DNA of 22,890 nt from Alphaproteobacteria bacterium UBA6187 (lineage in GTDB: Bacteria > Pseudomonadota > Alphaproteobacteria > Rickettsiales > UBA6187): positions 1 through 22,890 of the forward strand of contig DITJ01000038.1 of NCBI GenBank assembly GCA_002422795.1. The letters are read 5' to 3'. Positions 1-7,544 of this stretch are shown here, one piece after another; within the stretch, counting starts at the first letter, position 1; the number at the start of each line of letters is the position of its first letter. The notes beneath the pieces were generated by a model. It was not told where the DNA came from. It searched no databases and saw nothing but the letters and a program-made list of their open reading frames with translations. The position numbers were made by a program, and so were the translations under genes.

Positions 1-542
1 TTATTGATATCAATAAAACAGATTTCGACCTGCGCCTTGGTATTTTGAAATCGAAAGTGGCACAAATGAACTGCGTGGATGTGCCGCTTGATGTTATGGA
101 ATTCCTAGCTGCTAAAATAACTTCAAACACACGCGAACTGGAAGGTGCATTAAACAAGGTGGTTGCATATTCAACCCTGGTTGGCAGTAAATTAACACTG
201 GATGCAACGAAGAATATACTTTGTGATTTATTACGTGCTAATGAAAATGTTATTACAATAGCGCAAATCCAGAAAAAAGTTGCGGATCATTTTACTATCA
301 AAATTTCTGACCTGACTTCCGCGCGCCGTTCAAGATGCGTGGCAAGACCAAGGCAGATTGCAATGTATCTTTGCAAGCAGCTAACTTTACGCAGCCTTGC
401 AGAAATTGGCCGTAAATTCGGTGGAAAAGACCATACAACAGTTATACATGCGGTAAAGCGCGTTGAAGAACTTATGAAAGGCGATAAGGAATTCGAAAGG
501 GAAGTAAGTTCCATTACCAGGAATATTAATGGGGTGGAGTAG
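1..542 (+). CDS. dnaA: Chromosomal replication initiator DnaA, C-terminal part (5' end outside window)
   Basis: This is the last ~180 residues of DnaA, the AAA+ ATPase that binds DnaA boxes and opens the replication origin. The reading frame is open from base 3, so the gene starts outside the window. The visible part has the end of the AAA+ lid (the segment with NTRELEGALNKV) and then domain IV, the DNA-binding helix-turn-helix. Domain IV is identified by the DnaA signature RPRQIAMYLCKQLT followed by GRKFGGKDHTTVIHAV, which contains the box-contacting DHTTV motif. The stop is TAG at 540-542. The 'KSR' position of the usual domain IV entry reads ARRSRCVARPRQ. The gene is not followed by dnaN, and no DnaA-box cluster (TTATNCACA) is seen downstream, so there is no sign of the origin here. 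Identity is certain; only the N-terminus is missing. Confidence 0.97.
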   Translation, partial: IDINKTDFDLRLGILKSKVAQMNCVDVPLDVMEFLAAKITSNTRELEGALNKVVAYSTLVGSKLTLDATKNILCDLLRANENVITIAQIQKKVADHFTIKISDLTSARRSRCVARPRQIAMYLCKQLTLRSLAEIGRKFGGKDHTTVIHAVKRVEELMKGDKEFEREVSSITRNINGVE

Positions 543-722
543 GTAAGCCTGCTTTTATAGTAATTTTACTTAATAATTAGTCATTTTATACTCAAAATGC
601 GTTATGTGGTATGTGCCCACGCGCAGGAGCACTAGTGTCCGGTAAAAGATTTATTGACCTCGTGAAGTTAAGACATACAGTATGTTTGGTGGAGTTTTGA
701 TTAAATATAACTTAGAATTGAA

Positions 723-894
723 AAGGAAGCGCCCCTCACCCCTTGTACTCACTACTGTCCGGGGAAAATAACTCCCCTGTTCAAAAGTAAGAAACCATCA
801 CCCTAACCCTCTCCCACTGGGAGAGGCTTGTAGACCGAAAAAACAGTACATAGGTACTGTTTTTTCTAGTACAAGGGGTGAGGGGCGCTTCCTT
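723..894. repeat. Inner element with 27-bp perfect terminal inverted repeats
   Basis: Bases 723-749 and 868-894 are exact reverse complements over 27 bp (arm core gcgcccctcacccc). Between the arms lie a second hairpin at 808-826 (cctctccc/gggagagg) and a third at 837-866. A stretch at 751-790 beginning actactgtccggggaaaa closely matches the reverse complement of 888-928 (actagcgtccggtgaaaa), so the same element end occurs twice here and again, more weakly, at 631-650. This is best read as nested insertions of related non-autonomous elements. Confidence 0.8.
837..866. terminator. Hairpin with A/T tracts, possible bidirectional terminator
   Basis: A perfect 13-bp stem (gaaaaaacagtac / gtactgttttttc) closes a 4-base loop. 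The A-run on one side and T-run on the other give it terminator-like form on both strands. It lies inside the nested repeat, about 300 bp after the dnaA stop, so it may be only the centre of a mobile element. The stem has few G-C pairs, which weakens the terminator call. Confidence 0.35.
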
Positions 895-1098
895 CTTAAC
901 AGGGAAAATATTTTCACCGGACGCTAGTGCGCCTTCGCGGGAACACGTGCCACATAACGAATAATAAGGAATTTTAAAGTAAAACCACTCTAGATAAACT
1001 ACTTGGCAATGCGTAAATAAAAATAAAATGTACTATACATAACCAACTGATTTCACAAAATTCTAACTCCAAATGCAACTTCAAATTAAAAATCCGTT

Positions 1099-2811
1099 AT
1101 GCAGCAAGATGAAGCCTTTGATTTGCTAAAAATGGGAAAAAATGTTTTCCTTACAGGCGCTGCTGGCTCTGGCAAAACATACCTGCTTAATAGATATATT
1201 AACTACCTTAAAGATAATAGTGTAAGCGTTGCTGTTACAGCGTCCACCGGCATTGCTGCAACCCATTTACAGGGCACTACCATACATTCATGGTCGGGTA
1301 TGGGTATCAGGGAGAGTATTTCTGATAAAGATTTAGAAAAATTACTTACAACTCCGCGTGTAAAGAAGAATTATAAGAGTAAGGTGCTGATAATTGATGA
1401 AATATCCATGCTGCATAAACACCAGCTTGATATAGTGGATGCGATTGCTAAATATATACTTGAATGTAATGACCCTTTTGGTGGGATGCAGGTTGTTGTA
1501 TGTGGTGATTTCTTCCAGCTTCCGCCAGTATCTTCTGGGCCATCTTATGGTGAAAAGCAATTTGCTTTTGAAGCAACTGCATGGAAAAATGGAGATTTCC
1601 ACGTTTGCTACCTGCATGAACAGCACCGCCAGGGCGATGACCCTCTGATCAATGTTTTAAATGATATACGCAGCGGCACGGCAGGGGAGCATACCAAAGT
1701 ACCGCTCCGCACCCGCTATAAAAAAGAGCCGCATGGAGATATGCGCGCAACCAAGTTATATTCACGAAATGTGAATGTGGATGCCATTAATGAGCAGGAA
1801 CTTGCTAATATCGCTGCTGATGCCAAAATATTTAAGATGGGAACCGAAGGCTGGGGCGCGCTGGTTGATGGCCTTAAAAAAAGCTGCCTTGCGCAGGAAA
1901 CCCTAAGGCTTAAAATCGGCGCCGAAGTTATGTTTATTAAAAACGATAACATGGGCAAATTTGTTAATGGCACGCGCGGTGTTGTTGTAAATTTTGATAA
2001 GTCGGAAGGCTGGCCGGTGGTAAAAACCTATGACAATGAAATCATCATAGCCTATCCAGAAGAATGGAAATATGAAGATAACGGCGTAGTGCGGGCAACT
2101 ATTACGCAATTACCACTAAGGCTTGCCTGGGCAATTACTATCCATAAAAGCCAGGGCATGACGCTTGATGCAGCGGAAATGGATTTAGGCGACGCATTTG
2201 AGCCTGGTATGGGATATGTTGCGTTATCAAGGGTGCGCAGGCTTGATGGCCTTAAACTTATGAACCTTAATGAAATGGCGCTGAAAGTGCATCCTGCAAT
2301 TTTGTTGCAGGATAAGGTTTTTAAAGAGAGTTCTGCGGATGTAGTAAGGCATTTGCAAACATTGTCTGAAAGGGATTTGGCGGAATTGCAGCAGGAAACA
2401 CTTATAGGGCGTTTCCGTGGTTATAAGGCTAAGCTTGCCGGTTCACATTCTGCGGGCAGCATCCCAAGTTTAAAAGAAAAGGCTCCTAAACTGCACAAAG
2501 AAAAGCAAATTCCTACCCATATTATAACTTTTGAAATGCTGAAAGAAAACTTATCACTTGAAGAAATTGCAGAAAAACGGACTCTTTCAGTTAAGACCAT
2601 ACTTGGCCATATTGAAAAATTAAGGGGCCTGAAACAGATTGATAATTCGCACTTATCATATTTAAAAGATGTTATTCCCCAGGAAGATTTTGATATTATC
2701 CTTGCTGAATTTAAGAAATCGGAAGATGGCAAACTAAAACCAATTTTCGATAAATTCGATGGTAAATATTCTTATAGCTATATACAGGTGGTAAGGCTGT
2801 TTGCTGTTTAA
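1099..2811 (+). CDS. PIF1-family DNA helicase with C-terminal helix-turn-helix
   Basis: The 570-aa protein is a superfamily 1B 5'-3' DNA helicase of the PIF1/RecD-like type, which in known members unwinds forked DNA, DNA-RNA hybrids and G-quadruplexes. Walker A is GAAGSGKT (residues 20-27), Walker B is VLIIDE (96-101), motif III is GDFFQLPPV (136-144), and the late motifs IHKSQGMTLD (348-357) and YVALSRVR (373-380) are intact. Residues ~513-555 (FEMLKENLSLEEIAEKR...VKTILGHI) look like the HTH_40 domain found at the C-terminus of some PIF1 and RecQ proteins, and probably bind DNA. The ATG at 1099 has no clear Shine-Dalgarno sequence, but the helicase fold begins almost at once, so little can be missing. 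It is transcribed alone, downstream of the nested repeats and convergent with the next gene. The exact physiological role is not evident. Confidence 0.93.
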   Translation: MQQDEAFDLLKMGKNVFLTGAAGSGKTYLLNRYINYLKDNSVSVAVTASTGIAATHLQGTTIHSWSGMGIRESISDKDLEKLLTTPRVKKNYKSKVLIIDEISMLHKHQLDIVDAIAKYILECNDPFGGMQVVVCGDFFQLPPVSSGPSYGEKQFAFEATAWKNGDFHVCYLHEQHRQGDDPLINVLNDIRSGTAGEHTKVPLRTRYKKEPHGDMRATKLYSRNVNVDAINEQELANIAADAKIFKMGTEGWGALVDGLKKSCLAQETLRLKIGAEVMFIKNDNMGKFVNGTRGVVVNFDKSEGWPVVKTYDNEIIIAYPEEWKYEDNGVVRATITQLPLRLAWAITIHKSQGMTLDAAEMDLGDAFEPGMGYVALSRVRRLDGLKLMNLNEMALKVHPAILLQDKVFKESSADVVRHLQTLSERDLAELQQETLIGRFRGYKAKLAGSHSAGSIPSLKEKAPKLHKEKQIPTHIITFEMLKENLSLEEIAEKRTLSVKTILGHIEKLRGLKQIDNSHLSYLKDVIPQEDFDIILAEFKKSEDGKLKPIFDKFDGKYSYSYIQVVRLFAV

Positions 2812-2855
2812 ATATAGTAAATCTCATTTTTATTTACGCGTTGTTATAAAATTTA

Positions 2856-5021
2856 TCAAGCAACATTTAATGAGCGATCTTTTCTTGATTTTTCAAGTGC
2901 TTCCACATGTGAAGGTGAATTGCTGCCAGGACTGACAGTTTCAAAACACTCTCTTAACAAACTTTTATCGCCATCATATACATGCATAAGTAAATTATTA
3001 TCATAGATAGCCTTTTTCCCGGCTTCTTGCGGTGCTGGCATTCTTCTTTCTATAACAGGAATGGCAAGGTCATCATACATTCCCATTAACAAAGATGCAT
3101 GATCTAAAGATATAAGTCCCTCTCTGTTATGTCCCATTTTTTCCAATTTTGCCTTAGCTGTTGCTAATCCACCATTAGTAATTGTTGGACGGGTTTTCAT
3201 TCCCGATGCTTCAATTATATCAGCTTGCAATGTAGGGCTTATTTGTTCAGATTCCAGATATTGTGATATTTTACCTTTATCTAAATTAAACCCTAATATT
3301 GCATCCCTTTGGGACTCTGAAAGTTTTTTAGCTTCTACCATGACCTTCAAAGTTTTGGTTAAATGTTGCGTGTATGCTACTTTTAACGCTTCCTGGTCTG
3401 GTATATCTGATGGTTGTTTGCGAAGTACATCAACGGCTATATCATGAAGTGTACCGCTATATTCCGGCAATCCTTTTGCGCGGTTTCTTAAGACGTGATC
3501 TGTAAGCTGGCAAGTACCTTTAAAGCAAGGGGTAACATGCGAAGTAACTGTAGCATTTTCTTCCTTACGTTTTAGTTCTTTATCCCACATTTCCTGTACT
3601 TGTGCCGATGAAAGTGGTTTTATATTTGGATTATGCTTAGCTTCTTCTATTATAAATTTATGTAAATTTTCTATATCAACAACTTCAGCAGGGCCGCCAC
3701 CACCTGGTTTGTTACTAGGCATAGACTGTGATGTTGGGTTAATTGCCCATAAAGCTTTATTATCATCCATTGTGCGCTGTTGCGTTTCTGTCATTGATGC
3801 AAGAACTTTAAAATGTTCATCTGTAACTGGTGCAACTCCATGCTTAGCAATAGCTTCTAGAATTTCACCATAACTATAGTGGGTTTTGTATCCTTTCATT
3901 TTGTCGAAGTTTACAGGGCAAGTAGCATGTAATATTAACTGCCTGCCTGTTTCTTTTGCTGTTTGAACCAACGCACCTGCCGCCCCGAAAGTATCCGTTC
4001 TTTCGGGGGACAATATAGGTAAATGTGATTCTTCAGGATTTTCAGAATAATGGCCATGTACAACAATAGCAAAATTACGTAATTGCTGTGCACGTTCATT
4101 ATCACCCATTGTTTCGGCAATGTCTGCTGCTTTATGTAACTCTCCATCGGTCCATAAAACTACTTCACGCGCTTTATGTGCATTAAGGTTAGGGGCGAAA
4201 GATTTAACTCCTGCTGTATCAAAGCCAAGCAATGCTGCGCCGATTATTGACTGACCTACTTCTTGTACTGACATATCCGGCTTATAGCTATGTTCAAGGT
4301 TTATATTAATATTTGTTATGCCTTCACCATGCAGTTCTTCAACAATGTTAAGTAAATTACTAAGATTGATAGCATGCTGGTTTGCAAAGTCAAAACCCCT
4401 GATATCATAAGTTTTTCCATGTTTTGCACATGCAAGTGCCTTAGTCTTTATATGTTTTTTATAAACATCATATGGACGTGCGCGCAAGGCATCAGCACTT
4501 TCTTCACGGAGCAATTCAGAGAAACCAAGTAGAGGATCGGATATTGATGCCAGCGCAAACCTATCTGTAAGTTCATATGGATCATGCCCTGCCATTACTG
4601 GAAGCTGGCCTCTTGTTCCACCGCCGCCTACTGTGTTTTTAAGCAGCCTTACAGGGCCAGCAGCGTTAAATTTTCCAAGTTCTGTATGGTATTGCTCTAT
4701 TGTTCCTACATTTTTAGGGAAGGCTTTAAGGATACTTTGCATAGCATCCCTTTCTTCGTCGGTTATTTGGACAAGTGATGCGTTATCCCGCCTTGCATCC
4801 CATTTACTTCTTGTTAATTCTGGAGGCTGGATAGCAAGTAATGTTTGTTCGTTAATTCCACTGCCTTGTGTATATAAAGTAAATGGGTTTATACCACCAT
4901 TCCTGGCATTATGTAATATTGTGCTTAAAGTGTGCGGACTGTCTTTTGCTGTACCAAAGTTTTTTGCGGCATTTCCTAAAATTTTTGCTGCTGGTTTTAT
5001 TCTACTAACAAAAGTTGCCAT
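2856..5021 (-). CDS. Large hypothetical protein, unrecognised
   Basis: I do not recognise this 721-aa protein. It has no signal peptide, no membrane-spanning stretch and no ATPase or other familiar motif. Visible traits are a basic N-terminus (SRIKPAAKILGNAAKNFG), two short glycine clusters (TVGGGGT near residue 135 and KPGGGGP near 435), a mostly soluble mixed alpha/beta composition in the middle, and a helical C-terminal third ending LEKSRKDRSLNVA. The ATG at 5021 is preceded by AAAGGT about 8 bases upstream, a plausible ribosome site. The length, one open frame and normal amino-acid mix make it a real gene. It is flanked by convergent helicase and by metW on the same strand with a ~150-bp gap, so it is probably its own transcription unit. 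Large orphan soluble proteins in intracellular alphaproteobacteria are often secreted effectors, but nothing in the sequence proves that here. Confidence 0.85.
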   Translation of the reverse strand: MATFVSRIKPAAKILGNAAKNFGTAKDSPHTLSTILHNARNGGINPFTLYTQGSGINEQTLLAIQPPELTRSKWDARRDNASLVQITDEERDAMQSILKAFPKNVGTIEQYHTELGKFNAAGPVRLLKNTVGGGGTRGQLPVMAGHDPYELTDRFALASISDPLLGFSELLREESADALRARPYDVYKKHIKTKALACAKHGKTYDIRGFDFANQHAINLSNLLNIVEELHGEGITNININLEHSYKPDMSVQEVGQSIIGAALLGFDTAGVKSFAPNLNAHKAREVVLWTDGELHKAADIAETMGDNERAQQLRNFAIVVHGHYSENPEESHLPILSPERTDTFGAAGALVQTAKETGRQLILHATCPVNFDKMKGYKTHYSYGEILEAIAKHGVAPVTDEHFKVLASMTETQQRTMDDNKALWAINPTSQSMPSNKPGGGGPAEVVDIENLHKFIIEEAKHNPNIKPLSSAQVQEMWDKELKRKEENATVTSHVTPCFKGTCQLTDHVLRNRAKGLPEYSGTLHDIAVDVLRKQPSDIPDQEALKVAYTQHLTKTLKVMVEAKKLSESQRDAILGFNLDKGKISQYLESEQISPTLQADIIEASGMKTRPTITNGGLATAKAKLEKMGHNREGLISLDHASLLMGMYDDLAIPVIERRMPAPQEAGKKAIYDNNLLMHVYDGDKSLLRECFETVSPGSNSPSHVEALEKSRKDRSLNVA

Positions 5022-5172
5022 TAACGTTACCTTTGATTTATTAATATTTATTACGAATTAACTACATAATTAAAAAATTTTCTAATGCAAGTTATTTTAT
5101 AATAATTGTTCTAGGTTCAGGAATGATAGCACTCCGAACATCTATAGTCATTTCATTAAGAAAAACAACGGC

Positions 5173-5766
5173 CTAACCAAGCAGGAACACCCCTGTTTCA
5201 CCAAGTAAATTTGGTGCTATTTTAACGGATTTACTGCCTGAAGGGGAGAGGAACAACTTAGTTTCAATTTTACAACCGATATCAGCACATAATATTTCAA
5301 AATCCTTAACGGTGCTGAAATGTATGTTAGGTGTTTCATACCATTGGTAGGGGAGGGTACTGGAAACCGGCATACGGCCTTTTAGAAGTATATACATGCG
5401 GTTATACCAATAACCGAAATTAGGTATTGAAACCACCACCTTATTGCCGATACGGAGCATTTCCTGTAAAACCTCGCGCGGGTGGCGGGTAGCTTGCAGC
5501 ATCTGGCTGGATATAACATAATCGAAGCATTTATCAGGGTAAAATTTCAGGTCGAAATCTGCATCACCCTGAATAACCGCAAGGCCGCTTTTCACGCATT
5601 TACTAACATTGCTTTGTGAAATCTCAATTCCCCGCGCATCCACCTTCTTATATTTGGCAAGGTGATAAAGCAGCTCCCCTTCTGAGCAGCCGATATCTAA
5701 AACGCGCGAGCCTTCTTTTATAAGGTTGGCTATGGATTGCAGGTCTGGGCGGAGATTTTGGGTCAT
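5173..5766 (-). CDS. metW: MetW-family methyltransferase-like protein
   Basis: This 197-aa protein matches MetW, a class I SAM-methyltransferase-fold protein that in alphaproteobacteria and other groups works with homoserine O-acetyltransferase MetX in methionine synthesis. The SAM-binding motif I is VLDIGCSEG (residues 22-30, from an expected D-x-G-x-G pattern with the second glycine replaced by Ser). The family-typical stretches VISSQMLQATRHP, VVVSIPNFGYW and the segment around RMPVSSTLPYQWYETPN are present in order, and the length is normal (~200 aa). metX usually lies next to metW; here the neighbour is the unrecognised 721-aa gene, and the 245 bp upstream hold no gene. Either metX is elsewhere or MetW has another role in this organism. 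Confidence 0.9.
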   Translation of the reverse strand: MTQNLRPDLQSIANLIKEGSRVLDIGCSEGELLYHLAKYKKVDARGIEISQSNVSKCVKSGLAVIQGDADFDLKFYPDKCFDYVISSQMLQATRHPREVLQEMLRIGNKVVVSIPNFGYWYNRMYILLKGRMPVSSTLPYQWYETPNIHFSTVKDFEILCADIGCKIETKLFLSPSGSKSVKIAPNLLGETGVFLLG

Positions 5767-5938
5767 ATTATTTAACTTTTATTTATAGTTATTTTCGCAA
5801 ATATTAGAATTTTACACTCTCTCTTTACATTCTAAAATTTACAGAAGGAATTTTTTATATTTTAAAAAACCGTACTAATTTTTTTCTATGCTCATTCTGT
5901 ATCAAACTTCCGATTTTATTTGTTATATAAAAAATCCA

Positions 5939-5955
5939 CATTATGCAGAGGTCTT
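5939..5955. repeat. Solo end of MITE-like element (cattatgcagaggtctt)
   Basis: This 17-bp sequence is nearly identical to the terminal repeats of the element at 15599-15738 (arm aagacctctgcataa). No inverted partner is visible within several hundred bases, so it looks like a one-ended relic. It sits in the 245-bp space between metW and rnc, which otherwise has no gene. A second short match to the other locus (ctcattctg.atcaaact.ccg at ~5890-5912, compare 15834-15856) lies just upstream. Confidence 0.5.
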
Positions 5956-6011
5956 AAAGAGGAAGGTTTGCACGTACATTAACTTGTTAAAGTGGTGATA
6001 TTATATACGTT

Positions 6012-6698
6012 TTAACAGACATTTCTGGCTATTTCCAGCAATAGGCTTTCTGCCGCCAGTTTTTCAGCCTTTTTCTTGGAAGTTCCTTCTGCCTGCATAG
6101 GCTCAATCCCTTCAACAACAACCCTTACTATAAAATGTGGCTCATGAGCAGGGCCGGTGGTTTTTACTACCTCATATAAAGGTATAGGCAGCCCGCGCCC
6201 TTGCGCCCATTCCTGGAGTGCTGTTTTGGCATCTTTCGGAGGCTCTATCATGTCATCAATGGATTTTTCCCAATGCTTCTTTATGAATGTTTTGGCAGGC
6301 TCAATTCCGCCATCCATATATATAGCGCCGATAATCGCCTCAAGGGTGTTTTCCATATTGCTGCGGTTATGGCGGCCACCGCTTGCATCTTCACCGCAGG
6401 TCATCATTATAAATGCGCCAATGCCGATATTTTCAGCAATGATAGCTAAAGCTTCGCCATGCACCAGGCCGGAATGCCTTTTCGCAAGTGCGCCTTCGCG
6501 CTCAATAGGATATTTGTTTATTAATAATTCTGCAACTATCAGTGAAAGTACTGAATCACCAAGGAATTCAAGCCGTTCATAATTAAATATGATATCTTTT
6601 TCAGCTTTTTGCAATGAGATGCTTGGGTGGGTTAATGCCTCTTCAAGCAATTTCTTATTTTGAAAATGATAACCTAATATTGGCTCAATATCATTCAT
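6012..6698 (-). CDS. rnc: Ribonuclease III
   Basis: RNase III is the double-strand-specific endoribonuclease that processes rRNA precursors and some mRNAs. The catalytic domain carries the signature ERLEFLGDS (residues 41-49) and a second acidic cluster ENTLEAIIGAIYMDGG; the C-terminal ~70 residues are a dsRNA-binding domain (KTALQEWAQGRGLP ... GTSKKKAEKLAAESLL). I chose the ATG at 6698 (228 aa) because GAGG lies 6 bases upstream and the protein then starts MNDIEPILGYHF, as expected for the family; an in-frame ATG at 6710 has no such site. The start lies inside the end of lepB, so the two are translationally coupled. The metal-binding Asp equivalent to E. coli D114 is Asn here (ENTLE), while the key Glu and the GDS Asp remain. 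I recall the same Asn in rickettsial RNase III, so activity is probably retained. Confidence 0.95.
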   Translation of the reverse strand: MNDIEPILGYHFQNKKLLEEALTHPSISLQKAEKDIIFNYERLEFLGDSVLSLIVAELLINKYPIEREGALAKRHSGLVHGEALAIIAENIGIGAFIMMTCGEDASGGRHNRSNMENTLEAIIGAIYMDGGIEPAKTFIKKHWEKSIDDMIEPPKDAKTALQEWAQGRGLPIPLYEVVKTTGPAHEPHFIVRVVVEGIEPMQAEGTSKKKAEKLAAESLLLEIARNVC

Positions 6699-7446
6699 CA
6701 CCGCCCTCATATTTTACACTCTTTAAAAACCTTTCTGTGCGTAGCCCTGGAATCCAGTTCCACACCTGGGCCAATTTTGCAGTTGATGAGAAAAATATCA
6801 TTCGTGCTGGTCCAAGCAGGTTTTCTTCCGGCACAAACCCCACAAGGTTCGATACCCTGCTATCTTGTGAATTATCGCGATTATCCCCCATAAAGAAATA
6901 ATTATTTTCTGGTACGGTGAAAACTTCGGTATTATCAAGCGGGCCGTTTGGATCCTGGTCTAAAACACGATAAGAAACATTATTTGGCATGGTTTCTATA
7001 TATTGCGGTATTTCCCTTGTGTGGCCTTTTGCGTCTGTATCGGTAAAATTCCTGATTTGTTTACGTGGCAATGGCACGCCATTAATATATAATATACTTT
7101 GTTTAACCTGAAGTTTATCCCCCGGCAGACCAACAAGGCGTTTTATATAGTTTACATTAGTGTCACTTGGCAGTTTAAATACTATTATATCGCCACGCTC
7201 AGGCGCTTTAGCAATTTTCCTACCATCAAATAAATCAAATCCGAATGGGAAAGAATATTTACTATAGCCATAAGAATATTTAGATACAAAAATATAATCA
7301 CCAACTAGCATTGTGGATTTCATTGATCCAGATGGAATATAAAATGGTTCAAATAAAAAACTACGGAAAGTAAATGCCAGTAATATTGCTATTACCAGGG
7401 ATTTTATCATTTCCTTAGTGCTGTTGTCTTTTGGTTGCTTTGTCAT
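6691..7446 (-). CDS. lepB: Signal peptidase I
   Basis: The 251-aa protein is the membrane-bound Ser/Lys protease that removes signal peptides from Sec- and Tat-exported proteins. One N-terminal membrane helix (residues ~14-31, IKSLVIAILLAFTFRSFL) leads into box B, PSGSMKSTML, with the nucleophile Ser41. The general base Lys102 is in YIKRLVGLPGD, and the conserved GDNRDNSQDSR is at 187-197. The length fits alphaproteobacterial LepB. AGGA lies 7 bases before the ATG at 7446. The stop overlaps the rnc start, and the lepB-rnc pair is a common arrangement in alphaproteobacteria. A word-repeat palindrome lies just upstream, between this gene and gpmI. Confidence 0.97.
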   Translation of the reverse strand: MTKQPKDNSTKEMIKSLVIAILLAFTFRSFLFEPFYIPSGSMKSTMLVGDYIFVSKYSYGYSKYSFPFGFDLFDGRKIAKAPERGDIIVFKLPSDTNVNYIKRLVGLPGDKLQVKQSILYINGVPLPRKQIRNFTDTDAKGHTREIPQYIETMPNNVSYRVLDQDPNGPLDNTEVFTVPENNYFFMGDNRDNSQDSRVSNLVGFVPEENLLGPARMIFFSSTAKLAQVWNWIPGLRTERFLKSVKYEGGDE

Positions 7447-7466
7447 TTAAGTTCCTGATTCTATAT

Positions 7467-7540
7467 GTAACGGTTTAACGGTTTAACATTAAACTATTTC
7501 CTATCACACCGTTACACCGTTAAACCATTATACAGTTACA
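7467..7540. repeat. Word-repeat palindrome between gpmI and lepB
   Basis: Nearly the whole 98-bp gap between gpmI and lepB is an imperfect inverted repeat whose arms are built from the word ggtttaac (left arm ...aacggtttaacggttt, right arm its complement with extra repeats ...accgttaaacca). The transcript would fold into a long A-U-rich hairpin. It could attenuate or separate gpmI from lepB-rnc expression, but its make-up resembles other invasive palindromes in this window. Confidence 0.65.
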
Positions 7541-7544
7541 CTAT

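Larger units (their letters stand above)
600..959. repeat. Outer inverted repeat of a nested palindromic region
   Basis: The 556-bp gap between dnaA and the helicase gene holds no convincing gene and is mostly palindrome. Arms at about 600-652 and 906-959 are imperfect inverted copies; both begin with gttatgtgg (inverted in the right arm) and include ACTAG(T/C)GTCCGGT. The ~360-bp length, imperfect termini and internal second palindrome suggest a MITE or decayed transposon into which another element has inserted. No transposase frame is visible. Confidence 0.75.

Noticed and set aside
543..1098. Origin of replication next to dnaA
   Set aside because: No cluster of DnaA boxes (TTATNCACA) is seen; the region is explained by nested inverted repeats.
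4633..5061. 142-aa plus-strand frame
   Set aside because: It lies wholly antisense to the N-terminus of the 721-aa gene and has no ribosome site or recognisable motif.
5100..5160. tRNA-like ggttcaggaatgatagcactccgaac
   Set aside because: No cloverleaf can be built: no acceptor stem and no D or anticodon arm in the right places.
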